The notes: generated from the letters alone by a model not told the origin. 64,000 bases of DNA from Calliopum simillimum (GCA_951812925.1 OX638368.1:81202909-81266908); one strand, 5' to 3'; positions 1 through 10,486 are shown, numbered from the stretch's first letter. Translations and numbers: made by a program.

Positions 1-364
1 ACGAGAACAAACCTTTTTTACGGCCAGGTGTTCATGCAATATTGAATGTTCGCTAGTCCCACTAATGCCTTAGGTTGTCTCAATCTCACGATAGGTCACA
101 TGACGATCTTGCAATATCAGTTGGCGCACAGCATCAATGGTTTCCGGAACAACAACTGATTTTGGACGACCTTCACGAAATTCGTCTTGCAGAGAACTAC
201 GACCTCGGTTGAATTCACCATACCATCGATAAACACTGGTCCTTGATGGATGGAACTTCATCGGCAAAAATTTAATTAAGTTCATCGATGAACTGTTGTT
301 GAGTTAATCCACGTCGAAAGTTGTAAAAAATAATCGCACGAAAATTTTCACGATATAATTCCAT
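1..364 (-). pseudogene. mariner transposase, N-terminal fragment, frameshifted
   Basis: Read on the minus strand, an ATG at 364 opens MELYRENFRAIIF and continues through an ELN/FADEVPS stretch into RTSVYRWYGEFNRGRSSL and EFREGRPKSVVVPETIDAV. This is the paired helix-turn-helix DNA-binding end of a mariner transposase. An in-frame stop follows DELN, and the frame shifts near position 245-255, so it cannot make protein. The window edge cuts off the catalytic part. It is closely related to the fragment at 34020-34402, with the same strand and the same order of motifs. Bases 365-510 resemble the flank of that second copy, including a TTGCCAGATT end, so they are probably the untranslated end of the element. 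Family assignment is firm; the subfamily is not resolved. Confidence 0.85.
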
Positions 365-535
365 TTTTTGGGCGAGATGAATCTTTTAAGTTACTGTAAA
401 CAACACAAGTAGCGCTCGCATGTCAAAATGTTCTGAGTACGTACAACCTCAAAAATGTCAAACTTTACGATAGAGCTGGCAGTTGCCAGATTGCAACACT
501 AGGGTTGCAATATAAAAGGCAACCTACGTAGTTCC

Positions 536-634
536 TTGGGCAAATATTCATAGAATTGAATGAACTTTCACATAGGGGGGTAGCCGAGGTCGATAAAATT
601 TAGTCCATACAATTTGGCCCACCCTAGTATACAT
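536..634. repeat. End fragment of a dispersed element, inverted relative to 63101-63190
   Basis: About 95 bases, from the TTGGGCAAATATTC stretch to TTGGCCCACCCT, match 63101-63190 in reverse complement almost base for base. They include the unusual CATAGGGGGGTAGCCGAGGTC run. The fragment abuts the mariner debris on its left and ends beside a TA-rich run on its right. Confidence 0.75.
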
Positions 635-740
635 ATATAATTGGCAACTTTGCAACATATGGTATTTAACTCTAATAAATTTGAATAAAACTAACGCAGA
701 AAATATTTTCTGCTGTATTTTTAATTCAAAATCATAAAAA

Positions 741-746
741 ACTTAC
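741..746 (-). other. Splice donor of the first coding exon
   Basis: Read on the minus strand, CGTGGTG is followed by GTAAGTTTTTTATG, a full match to the GTAAGT donor consensus. It falls in the last codons before the frame would run into intron-like sequence and a stop, and so decides the 3' end of the exon at 747. Confidence 0.65.
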
Positions 747-1020
747 CACCACGTTGATTTGAATTTAAATTCGAAATGCTATGATGTGCATTGTTAAGAT
801 TGTTGATATTGTGGCTGTTGTTGTTGTTGGTGCCACTACCGCCATTTAAATTGTTATTGCTGATGACAGTCGTTGATGGGGCAGAAATCCCAACACCTCC
901 GCCAACATTCCCACCTCCTGTGGTTGTGCTGCCAACAACAGCAGCTCCAGTTGTTGCTGTAGTCCCATTGCCAAATGCAGTTGTACTTGTGTTCAATGTA
1001 CTTTGTGATGTTGTTGTCAT
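747..1020 (-). CDS. First coding exon of an unidentified host gene (Ser/Thr/Asn/Gly-rich N-terminus)
   Basis: On the minus strand an ATG at 1018-1020 opens a 91-codon low-complexity segment. It begins MTTTSQSTLNTSTTAFGNG, runs through Thr/Gly-rich and Asn-rich tracts (NNNLNGGSGTNNNN, then SHNINNLNNAHHSISNLNS) and ends NQRGG. The exon stops one base into a codon at an excellent splice donor (G|GTAAGT at 741-746), so the next exon lies left of position 1. I chose this ATG because the preceding ~250 bases look like a fly 5' leader (CAACAACAGCGACAAAG, ACAAACACACTACAATC) with a purine at -3. Such disordered N-termini are common in fly transcription factors, RNA-binding proteins and signalling proteins, but nothing here identifies the family. 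Alternative: a non-coding stretch with chance openness. The donor, leader and amino-acid bias argue against that. Confidence 0.65.
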
Positions 1021-1271
1021 TTTTTTTAGCAACTTATTGTTGAGATTGTAGTGTGTTTGTTAGTTGATGTATTTCTTCTTATAAGTATTTTAAATTTTAT
1101 GTTTTTTTTTTACTATTAAAGCTTTGTCGCTGTTGTTGTTATTGTGAAACTTGTTTTTTTTCTACAAGTTTTTTTCTAGTAAATTTTTAACAGCTGCTGA
1201 ATTTTATTTCCAATTCCAAAACTATTGTTGGCTGGTTGCTATTTATTTATGTGTCATATAGTGGGGCTTTT
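1021..1271 (-). other. Probable 5' untranslated leader of the exon at 747-1020
   Basis: The minus strand is A/C-rich with CAA and ACA runs typical of dipteran leaders and has no upstream in-frame ATG close to the start. A pyrimidine-rich stretch ending TTTCAG just beyond 1272 is a plausible splice acceptor, so this may be the 5' part of exon 2, with a non-coding first exon far to the right. No promoter was identified. Confidence 0.4.
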
Positions 1272-1891
1272 GCTGAAACTATAAAATAGAAACGTTCGTT
1301 TTTATTTGGAAATTTTTAGGAGCATTTTATGTTTTGTTTTTGTTGCATTTAAGTTGTCGTGTGTAGCAAATTTTTAAAAAATTTAAGCCAAAATTTTCAC
1401 TTTGTTATTAATATAAACTAATTGAAAAAATCACATGAAAATTAAGCAACTTACTTATTTTTCTGTTATCTCGATCTCGATTTTCGACATTTGCTTAAGA
1501 GCATCAAAATCAAGGGATCCACATTTCAAAAGTAAGAGATATAATTTTTTTGAACAGAATGTCTTATTTCACTGGACTGTCCTCGAAATTTGGGTACTGG
1601 GCATGATTTTAAATTTCCCTATCCATCCTTTAGTTTTGGAATGATGTCAAAAACTTACATTTTTTAAGTAAAATGGCTACGATTTAATTTATTGTAGCTT
1701 CTAATATAATCGTAAGTTTCAGTACCTTTTCGTTTTTTTTTTTTCGTAAATATAATACCAAATCAAAATTACCCATGGTTAGTGAGTAGAGAAAATAGTC
1801 CCGAGATCCCAAACCATGGGACCTCGGACGTTTTCTTAGTCTCGAAATCCCGGGATTGCAGAACCATAATCCCCGGATTTTCGGGATCCAT
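1272..1891. other. No gene seen
   Basis: AT-rich sequence without a convincing reading frame. Positions 1795-1890 hold several short GGGATCC/CGGGATT-like words in both orientations, possibly the end of an old repeat. Confidence 0.4.
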
Positions 1892-2768
1892 AATTGAGGG
1901 GGTTAGAAGCAAAGGGGTACAAGTGACAAATTACGAAAAATTGAGTTAAGTATGAGAATAGGTAGTGGAAGCTTTGCTTTATTTATGAAACAAACATTAC
2001 TTAAGCTTTTGTGTTTCTACACCTCTATAGAGCCCCATTAAGGTAAGCAAGTTCACAAAATTATAGTTTTGCTTTAAAACAAAATTCAAAAAAAAATTTT
2101 TCTAGTAAATAAGAAGCAAAGTTAGCGCAGCGTAACATCTAACATAGGTTAAGAAAAAATTAAAAACCTCAAGTTTAAGAATCCTTGAAAAATTCCCTTT
2201 TTATGGTATTTTTTAAAAATTTTCTAGAGGTCTGTTTTTAAAAGTTATTAGTACTTTAATGAAAGTCTACCGCACTTGTACCCCTTTGCTTCTAAACGAG
2301 TTTAAAATATTGAATAAAATATTTTCGTTTTGAAATGAAAAGTAACGAGTGCGGTAGGCTTTCAGTAAAATACTTATAACTTTTAAAAGCGGACCTCTAT
2401 AAATATTTTAAAAAATACCTTTAGCAGAGAACGTTTTAAGGATTCTTAGAGTTTTGGTACTTAGTTTTTTCTTTTGCTATGTTAGTTGCTACACGGTGCT
2501 AACTTTACTCCATTTTTACTACAAAAAAAAAAAAATTGAGTAAAATGGTGTAGGCTTTCACTGAAATACTTATAACTTTTAAAGGGGGACTCATAGAAAA
2601 AATTTGAAAAAACCATTAGATGGAGCATACTTTAAATGTTATTTGACGCGCAATATTTTATTTTTTAACTAACTCTGCAATTTATGAAGCAACGTTAACT
2701 TTAACTATATTTTACTCAAAATTTACTTTTTGTTACTTGTACCCCTTTGCTTCTAACCCCCTCAATTG
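1892..2768. mobile_element. Foldback MITE, TIR GAGGGGGTTAGAAGCAAAG
   Basis: The left end (1892-1930) and right end (2735-2768) are inverted copies of ATTGAGGGGGTTAGAAGC continuing into AAAGGGGTACAAGT. Inside, 2078-2276 and 2345-2540 form a second, diverged inverted pair, recognisable by the GTGCGGTAGGCTTTCA and AAAGTTATAAGTA words. A third diverged unit lies at 2540-2720. There is no coding capacity. A short AATT next to each end could be the target duplication, but it is not certain. Confidence 0.75.
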
Positions 2769-3796
2769 AGTTATACTAGAGAATACTCGCTCTCCGCGAC
2801 CTAGTTGCTCCTTAGCACGTCAGTTCACTGCTGTAAGTTTTTTTAAAGGTATTTTAAAGTATCAAATTACTAATTTATAAGTATTTATGTAGGATATGTT
2901 TTTGAATTGTTCTAAGTTTTAAGATTGGGACAGTTTAGGGAAAGGTATTATCTCTAAAGAGCTCAATTTACAGCAAGCTTTTAGAATACCAAACTAAGCT
3001 AAAATCATCGCAATTCTTAAAGCAATGAAATATTTCCTCTAGAAACATCTCCAATTTCCAAAAAAGTCGTACAACTCTCTTTAAAACAGCGTTCTCTCCA
3101 ACTTCAAGCACCAATATTTTGAAATTTTGCAGGTATATTGACAATTCTGAGGATGCAGTCGGATTTAGCATCAAAAAGTAGATAAGACTGCATATGAAGA
3201 GATAAAAAATGCACTCAACATGCAAAAAAAATTGTATGGTGAAACATACAAAACAATTGGCCTTACGTATATTTATGTGAACTAGTGTACATGAAGATGG
3301 GTCAAATGTATTTAACGGCTTAGGTCTGTAAAAGTCGTAAACTTCTAAGTTACGAAACTTTGACCAGAAAGAATATCTTTTTAAGGCAGTATTCCTCCCC
3401 GAAAATTAAAAAATAGGCATACTCCTTTAGATTATTATTCACCATAGTAAAATTAAGATTTTTCTGCGAAATAATTGGAAGTGAACTTTCTTTTAAGGAG
3501 ATAAACTGCACTAAAAATATATGCTGTCTTCGTTAAGTTTCTTAAATTCGAGATCGGAAAAATTTTCTTTCATCCAAATGTTTCTCTTTTTTTGCAAGTT
3601 TAAATAAAACTTAAATCAATTTTAAACTAATTTAGAGTATTCAAAATGGCATCTTAAAATCACAGTGTGGAAACATTGCGACATATTAAAAATTAGTTAT
3701 GAACGCCCCCAAAAAAACAAAAGCATATTGGTATTAAATTGCATTTGCACGCAAAACAAAAACAACAAATTCTATCTTAAAGTATTAAAATTAGAG
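2769..3796. repeat. Gene-free stretch with a dispersed repeat at about 3060-3205
   Basis: 3060-3205 is related in direct orientation to 53650-53800. Shared words include AACAGCGTT, TGCAGGT, a GATTTAG-like core and AAGACTGCATAT. The rest is AT-rich with no supported feature. Confidence 0.5.
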
Positions 3797-4386
3797 CGTC
3801 GCACAATGGGAGATTGTGGCCATAAATAGGTAAAATTTGAAAGTGCTATGGATTTAAAAAATTTTTACGCCAATCGTCAGATAATACTTAGGACGGGAAA
3901 AAAACTATAAAATTTTAAAATTTCTTTTGCTTTAGTTACACAGTGGGCTCAAAGTTGGACTTTAAATAGCAAAAATGCTCTATGGAAATCTTTATATTAG
4001 AAAGTTCTGGATAAACGCTCTAGTTAATTTGTTTTAAGCCGGATGCACTTACAGTTGTGCTCAAAAAAATAGTAGTGATACTTCCGGTTAGATTGTTTTT
4101 GTCATATCTTACTGATTATTTGAATTTTCGATATTTTTTTTTACTAATTTGTAACGCTATGAAAGCATAATATGAACCCCCCCTAAATTCAATTTTGGCG
4201 TACTTGTTCTAATTTTTATTTGAAAAATTCGCAGTTAAGCTGGTTTTTGTCTGATCAAAATAATAGTAGTGTATGTGAAAATTTTGTCAAAAAAAAAAAA
4301 ATAATAAACCGGATATTCCTAACAAAAATGGTATTATTATAATCATTTATCAGTTTCTCATCGGCGTGCAACAAACTTTTCCAAAA

Positions 4387-5321
4387 ATGGGACGAGGCAA
4401 GCATTGCAGTTCTGTGCGGCGTGCACTTATAAAAAATTGATTTCGAAGGGCAAAACTTACAAGAAAGTGGAAAATTTAGTAGGTTGTTCACCGACGATGG
4501 TTCGAAATGCTATCTCCAAGAAAGAAGCAAATCGTGTGGTGAGATACTCAAGACTAAATCCTTTTGCGAGCTCTTCCAAGATAAAGGATGAACTTACAGT
4601 CAATGCCAGTACACAAATAGTACGAAGATATTTGCGGGAAAATAATTTGGCAGCACATACCCCAAGAAAAGTTCCGCTTCTAAATAAAAAACATGTAGCA
4701 GCAAGAATAAAATTCGATCAAAAACACATCGACTGGCCAGTTCAGAACTGGAGAAATATTTGATGAACTGATGAATCCATAATTGTGCTTAATGGTGGAA
4801 GGGGGTCTCGGCAATACGTAAGACGACCACCAAGTACGGAATTAGATCCAAGATTTACCTTAAAAACAATCAAACACGGAGAAGCTAGCATAATAATTTG
4901 GGTATGATTTTCGTACAACGGTGTGGGGCCTATATATTGGATCCAGGAATTCATGGATCGGCACCTATACGTCTATATACTGCAGGAAGTCATGTTGCCA
5001 TATGCTAGCGACTAAATGCCACTGTATTGGGTCTTTCAACAGGACATCGACCCCAAGCACAAACAATGGTTTCAGGCCAACGACATAAATGTTCTTGAAT
5101 GGCCCGCCCAGTCGCCAGACCTGAATCCCATTGAGAACCTATAGTGCTACGTGAAGAATGCAGTCTCCCAATGTCGACCGACAAATGTTTCGCAACTTTG
5201 GGAAACAGTTAAAGACGCCTGGAAATCCATACCTGTCCAAAGATGCCAAAATCTTGTGGAGTCGATGCCAAAGCGCTGTGCCTGTGTTATTGCGAATAAA
5301 GGCAATGCAACTAAAAACTAG
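4387..5321 (+). pseudogene. Tc1-family transposase, degraded
   Basis: MGRGKHCSSVRRALIK (4387 on) joins, after a one-base loss in an A run near 4433, to LISKGKTYKKVENLVGC and a helix-turn-helix region ending RKVPLLNKKHVAARIKF. The catalytic core follows with the triad still readable: D in TDES (~4775), D in FQQDIDPKH (~5045) and E in [10 protein letters not shown] (~5138), i.e. DD34E type. Two adjacent stops after QNWRNI and further stops after IIIWV, LPYASD and NPIENL make it non-functional. The C-terminal end IANKGNATKN is followed by TAG. The product would have bound the TIRs and catalysed cut-and-paste at TA. Confidence 0.9.
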
Positions 5322-5408
5322 TGATAACGGTGTGTTTTAAATAACCCATAATTTTAAAAAAGGTGGCTATTTTGCAAAAGTTACACGACTGCAAAGTTAC
5401 CACTACTA

Positions 5409-6286
5409 TTGGGTGTACAACTTAAAAACCGGAATTTTTTAGCGAAATTTGATGCTTTATTGTGGAAAAATGTTACAATATATTTTATTCAAAGTATTTT
5501 CCATTGGAAGCTACAACATTTCCCCATCTTTCAGGCAATTTATGAATTCCATTCCAAAAAATTGCGCCGGCTTGGCGGCCAAAAATGAATCTATCCAATT
5601 TTCGATATCTTGAACTTAAGTGAAGCGTATTCCTGATAGGGCATTCTGCATCGATCGGAACAAATGGTAGTCTAATGGTGCAAGGTCTGGGCTATAAAGC
5701 GGGTGAGGCAAAATTTCCCATCCGTTGTTTTCCGTTGTTTTCCAGGTAATTTTTGACTGGGGCAGCAATATGTGGCCGAGCGTTGTCATGATGAAAAATT
5801 ATTGCTTCGTGTCTGGTCGCATTTTCCGGGCGTTTTTCGATAATGGCACGCTTCAAACGTATTAATTGTGTTCGATAGAGGTCACCTGTGAGCATTACCT
5901 TGGCACCATGGATATTTGCCTTTGGCTGGGAAGGTCCTGGTTGTCCGGGCTTCATATATGAATGTTTGCATTTCGGGTTGTCGTAATTGATCCATTTTTC
6001 ATCCCCAGTCACGATCCGATGCAAAAATAACTTTTGGCAGCAGTTTTCTTTGCAAAAAAATGACCCAACAGAACCTCCCGCAAATGCTGTCTTTTTCTCC
6101 AATTTTCGAAGTTATTCATCGTGAAAAATAATAATGATGCACACAAGATAAAATTGTTTTGTTGACTGATTTTGACAGCTGTCAAATGTACCTTCAAAAT
6201 GACATATATATAAAGTTTGAGCTTTCACGATATTTGTTAGTACGGACATCCACCGTCAAATTCCGGTTTTCAAGTTGTACACCCAA
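5409..6286 (-). mobile_element. mariner deletion derivative nested in the Tc1
   Basis: Termini TTGGGTGTACAACTTAAAAA (5409) and the inverse of TTGGGTGTACAACTTGAAAA (to 6286) are flanked by TA at 5407-5408 and 6287-6288. It sits in the 3' untranslated part of the Tc1, just after the transposase. At 878 bp it is shorter than a full ~1.3-kb mariner because coding sequence is missing. Confidence 0.9.
5485..6120 (-). pseudogene. mariner transposase, deleted and frameshifted
   Basis: The minus strand carries the C-terminal half: RIVTGDEKWINYDNPK, then HGAKVMLTGDLYRTQLIRLK and [19 protein letters not shown], i.e. the first two catalytic Asp regions. The segment that normally joins VML to TGDLY (the IWWDQKG region) is deleted in frame. 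A 10-bp tandem duplication at ~5727-5746 (GGAAAACAAC twice) shifts the frame after LENNGK. Beyond it, [16 protein letters not shown] and WIDSFLAAKPAQFF continue in another frame to KYFE and a TAA at 5485-5487. A further stop interrupts at GIRFT. Most of the N-terminal DNA-binding half is missing. No active protein is possible. Confidence 0.9.
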
Positions 6287-7188
6287 TATTATTTTGAGCA
6301 GCCAAATTTTAAGAACTTGTGAAAACTTAAATTTTTTTATCCAAACTGCCTTGAAATCTTGTTAATTATTTTTTTAATTTCTCCTTAGGATACCACTCTT
6401 GTAAAAAAATGTATTTCAATTTGATCAAAATAAAAATTCAGATGTTTTTAAGGTCGTTTTCAATTTTATAAAAAGCACTACTATTTTTTTGGACACAGCT
6501 GTATGTAGCACATCGTTAGAAAGAATTTTGTTTCTACTTTGTTAAAACTAACCTATTTTTTTTTCTGCAAATTTTATGTGATTTATGGTGATTAAAAAAA
6601 AAAATGGTAAAATTGGAAAAATTGCAAACTTTGACAGTAAAAAAAAAATACATTTTCTGATTTTCAGCATTTTTCAATATAATATGTGGCCAAGTATGCT
6701 TAATCAAAATGCAAAGTCCCTGCTGCCTTTTTTGAGAATTTAATTTTTTTTTTTTTGAACTTTTTGGTATTGTAGTTTTTTACGGGGCAAAATAAATTGA
6801 CTTTTTTGGAGCGCAATTGTTAATTCGTTTTCATTGAGATATGTCAAAATTGCATTTAGGAAAAAAAGTACAAGCACTTAGCTTTTAAAAAAATATTTGT
6901 TTGAGTTTTTATATTGTATAATACGTGAATTGTGGTGATTTTTCGAAAATTTAAGCTCAAAAAGCCAATATCGAGAAATTTTGAAAACTTTGACATAAAA
7001 AAATACATTTTCTGATTTCCATTATTTTCCAATATAATATGTGGCCAAATATGCTTAATCGAAATACAAAGTCCCTACTGCCTTTTTTGAGAACTTATTT
7101 TTCTATTAATTTTTTCCTGTTGCTGTTTTTGAGAAAACAAACTATTTTTATATTCTTCAACGTTTTACAACAGATTTATCAATTTTAA

Positions 7189-7597
7189 CCCTTTAATTAT
7201 GTTTAATTATTTTCCATCGAAGACGAGTATAATCGACATAAACAGAGTAAAATGTTTCTGCCTATAAAAGTAAGCAATTATGATCAAAAGTTGCGTGTTG
7301 GTTTTTTAAAAAATATATATTTTTATTCGTTGTTAACAAACAAAATTTATTTCATTGATAAAAAAATATCACATAAAATCGTTTTGTAACGGTACTTCCC
7401 CAGAATTTGTTATTTCAGTGTGAATTAAAATAAATAAGGTTGCCAGACAAACAAATATTCTAAAATGTACATTTTTTAAAAGATCTTTATTTGCCCTTTT
7501 TCAGGAAAAAAAATTACAGTTGATTCGTTTAATATTAATACGAATGCGATTTTTTTTATCTTCACGACGAGTATACTCGACATAAACAGTTAAAGGG
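7189..7597. mobile_element. piggyBac-like MITE with TTAA duplication
   Basis: The element begins CCCTTTAATTATG and ends CATAAACAGTTAAAGGG, flanked by TTAA at 7185-7188 and 7598-7601. The related copy has a single TTAA at 47136-47139 in the same context (TTTATCAATTTTAAGCTTACAG), which is the empty site. Subterminal GACGAGTATAATCGACATAA and ACGACGAGTATACTCGACAT lie near 7222 and 7565. No reading frame. CCC..GGG ends with TTAA duplication define piggyBac-type elements. Confidence 0.9.
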
Positions 7598-7977
7598 TTA
7601 AGCTTACAGTCTGCTTAAATTCGAAAGATGCTTATTTTTAACGAAAGGGTAGTAGGTAAAGGGTATATTTGCCCCTTTCCAACCCCTTGGAAATTGCCCT
7701 CTCTTTACTTGGATATACCATAGCGAAGCACTTTACCAAATCTTATAATTTGCACCAAGAAGCGTTAGTAATATGACAAATTTTATTTTCGTAAGGCGTG
7801 GCACTGCCCATTTTTTCATTGAAAATTTTTTTTCCAAATGCCCTTTGCATATGCACCAGATTTTGTCTATCTACGTCAAGAAGTTTCTGAGATATGATGA
7901 ATCAGCATTCATAGAGGCGTGGCACCGTCCACTTTTCTAGTGAGAATTGTTTGTTGTAATTGTCTTAGCATATGTAC

Positions 7978-8622
7978 TAGGCATGCGCTTATTTTACGAT
8001 TTTCTGATTTTCGTTCGTGCCGCCCCCTGAAATCCTTCTAATGGTCATAAAAACAAATACTATGAAGTTTCACGGCGATCGGATAACGATAACCCGGCCC
8101 GCAAGAGAGGTCAAGGCCAAGTTGAGGTTTCAGGCAAAAAATAATGAACATTTTTTTTAAACTTAATTAAATTAGTCAAAGCATTGTTTTATCTTATAGC
8201 AAATTGAAATGCCTTTCTAACAAGCTATAAATGTTTAAAATCGGGTAATTAATACGAATTCTATGAATTTTTCTTTTATCGACATTAGCAAAATTGCCGC
8301 AAAATGCTATTCTACTACATATGGTATTTTGCGGCAATTTTGCTAATGCCGTAAAAGAAAAATTCATAGAATTCGTATTAATTACCCGATTTTAAACATT
8401 TATAGCTTGTTAGAAAGGTATTTCAATTTGCTATAAGATAAAATTATGCTTTTCATTATTTTTTGCCTGAAACCTCAACTTGACCTTGACCTCTCTTGCG
8501 GGCCGGGTTATCGTTATCCGATCGCCGTGAAACTTCATAGTATTTGTTTTTATGACCATTAGAAGGATTTCAGGGGGCGGCACGAACGAAAATCAGAAAA
8601 TCGTAAAATAAGCGCATGCCTA
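7978..8622. mobile_element. hAT-type foldback MITE, 645 bp
   Basis: The element is a near-perfect palindrome. The left arm (7978-8304) reads TAGGCATGCGCTTATTTTAC onward and the right arm (8325-8622) is its inverse, around a ~20-bp loop at 8305-8324. It is flanked by an identical 8-bp ATATGTAC at 7970-7977 and 8623-8630. The arms differ mainly by ~29 extra A/T-rich bases in the left arm near 8150-8180. TAG-start termini and 8-bp duplications fit hAT. No coding sequence. Confidence 0.92.
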
Positions 8623-8790
8623 ATATGTACCCAATCATATCCAAGTGCGGCAAATATTGTCAGAGAAATAAAAAATTTATTTTTTTGAGAGCGTGGCTTC
8701 GCCAATTTTTCCGGTGAGCATTATTTGTCCTGATGATTTTTCCATGTTTACCAAATCTCATTTATCTGCGTCAAAGGGTTTCGGAGATAT

Positions 8791-9046
8791 CGTCGGGTTA
8801 AAACTACAACTAGACATCTACATTTTTCATGTTTTGAGAAAAAAGCGTTTTAAATTTTTTGGAATTCGTTTTTTGTATGGGATTTTGCAGTTTTATGCTT
8901 TTTATTCTTTATATAAAATTGGATGGAGACTACATTTCAAAAAATCGATTAGACTGGGACATAGAGCCGTTTTTTCTTCATGTTTCTGTATACTTAACTC
9001 AAAACATCAATATATGTAGATGTCTAGTTGTAGTTTTAACCCGACG
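8791..9046. mobile_element. 256-bp MITE, TIR CGTCGGGTTAAAACTACAAC
   Basis: Inverted ends of ~50 bp (CGTCGGGTTAAAACTACAAC, then TAGACATCTACAT) are flanked by ATAT at 8787-8790 and 9047-9050. The copy-2 equivalent (around 49160) runs through as GATATGATTAGTC without the insert. A lone end of the same family (AGTTGTAGTTTTAACCCGAT) sits at 33747-33766. The superfamily is not assigned. Confidence 0.85.
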
Positions 9047-9488
9047 ATATGATTGGTTGATTTTTTGGAGGGCGTGGCACCGCCCACTTTTTTAGCATAT
9101 TTTTGTACTAACACAATGTAACAACTTCTGTAAGAACGGTTAGTTAGTTTCCGAGTCAATAAGGGACAAATACACAAGCAAACAAAATATAGTTTTTATA
9201 AAGTAGATTTTCGTTTATTTCGCATAACTTGAAAATTAAAAAAGATACCTCAGAATTTTTAACATTTTTGAAATCAGCGGGTTCAAGTTATTGGAAATTG
9301 ATACCCATTTTGAAAAAAAAATCCGACCACGCCCCAACTTTGTATGGGAGGTAGATGTGTCCGTCGGCGGATTTTGTTCGTATTCACAGAATTTTATTAT
9401 TTTAACATCTGCACCGAATTTTAATATCCTAGCTCTTTTATTACTATATATGACCGCCGTTCCATACAAACCCTCCCATTGTGCGTCG

Positions 9489-10486
9489 CTATGCTAAGAG
9501 CGTAATAAAGCACCTTTGTGAATACCCTAATAGTTTTTATATTCCTAGTTAACTATTTTTGCCCAGTCCCAGAACTCGGGATTGATAAAATCTTACAGGA
9601 TTATGTCCCTTAGTACATGATACTTATCTGTCCAATAGACTGACTCTGTCTGGTAAATAAGTGACAGTGTGATTGTCTGCGGGCTTATGAATGTAGCAAG
9701 AATTGTTTATCGACAAAACAACCCCAACATAACAACACTTTTCGACCAGTTATTAGTATTCACGTATAGCACCTACGTATCAAATTCCATCGAAATAGCT
9801 TTTATACAATGCAAACTATAGCGAGTTTAATTGTCTAACCGTCTATTCCTTAAATTCATGTTTGGCTTCTATATACTAAATTTTATCAAAATAGTTTGTA
9901 TAGTTCGAGAGATAAACCTGTGTATAGTAATCATATTCGGTACTTTTCGAGACTTTTGACTGCTATTTAGCTAAAAATGAAAACATTTGTGCTTTCTTTT
10001 CACAGAAAGTTTATTCAAAGGTGAAGAATTGACGACATTAAGTTGAAAAAATTGTTCCGGTCCAATTACCACCTTCTGAGTTAAATGCTTTCTACTTGAT
10101 TTATGGCACCAAAATTCAATTAAACGCCGTTATATTTACCCTTTTCCCCACTGTGCTTTGTTGCAAATACACAAAAAATAAAAACAAGAGAAAAATGGAA
10201 AAAATATAAAAACAACATCAGTAATCGATTAAATACTTAAGTGGCGGGTTTCTGTTTTTTTATATCTAGTTACGCTGTTTATTTACTTTGTTTTAAGCAC
10301 AAAATTGTGGTAAAAGTATAAAGATTCAACTGGAAAAATGACAGCGCAAAAAGAGAGGCGTTTGTTTAGCCGCGCAATCCGATAAATAATATAGACAGCA
10401 CCTGCACTCACTTATGTAAATGATACCCTCCACTTGGTCAATGCTAAGAGACGTGTTTCATATTTCTTGGCAACAAGAAAGAAACA
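9489..10486. other. No gene seen
   Basis: AT-rich sequence with scattered stops in all frames. I find no TIR pair, tandem array or coding exon here. Confidence 0.4.

Larger units (their letters stand above)
4052..6501 (+). mobile_element. Tc1-like transposon, interrupted by a mariner
   Basis: Inverted ends CAGTTGTGCTCAAAAAAATA (left) and the inverse of CAGCTGTGTCCAAAAAAATA (right) are flanked by TA at 4050-4051 and 6502-6503. The related copy at 46440-46470 runs straight through this point without the insert, confirming both borders. A subterminal repeat of the ATAATAGTAGTG end lies near 4255. Without the nested mariner the element is ~1.57 kb, the usual Tc1 size. Confidence 0.9.
3802..9483. 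mobile_element. Transib-like element, copy 1, loaded with four insertions
   Basis: The ends are CACAATGGGAG (3802) and its inverse CTCCCATTGTG (to 9483), flanked by identical 5-bp CGTCG at 3797-3801 and 9484-9488. CAC(A/T)ATG termini and a GC-rich 5-bp duplication are the hallmarks of the Transib superfamily as I know it. After removing the Tc1 (4052-6501), piggyBac-like MITE (7189-7597), hAT-type foldback (7978-8622) and 256-bp MITE (8791-9046), about 1.9 kb of non-coding element remains. It includes diverged ~125-bp units with a GGCGTGGCACCGCCCA core near 7796, 7917, 8690 and 9070. No Transib (RAG1-like) transposase is visible, so this is a non-autonomous copy. A second copy lies at 46202-52807 and a fragment at 25850-26275. 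Borders are well supported; the superfamily is inference. Confidence 0.75.

Noticed and set aside
8859..9095. Overlapping plus-strand frames at 8693-9095
   Set aside because: They cross the border of the 256-bp MITE and repeat units; no motif.
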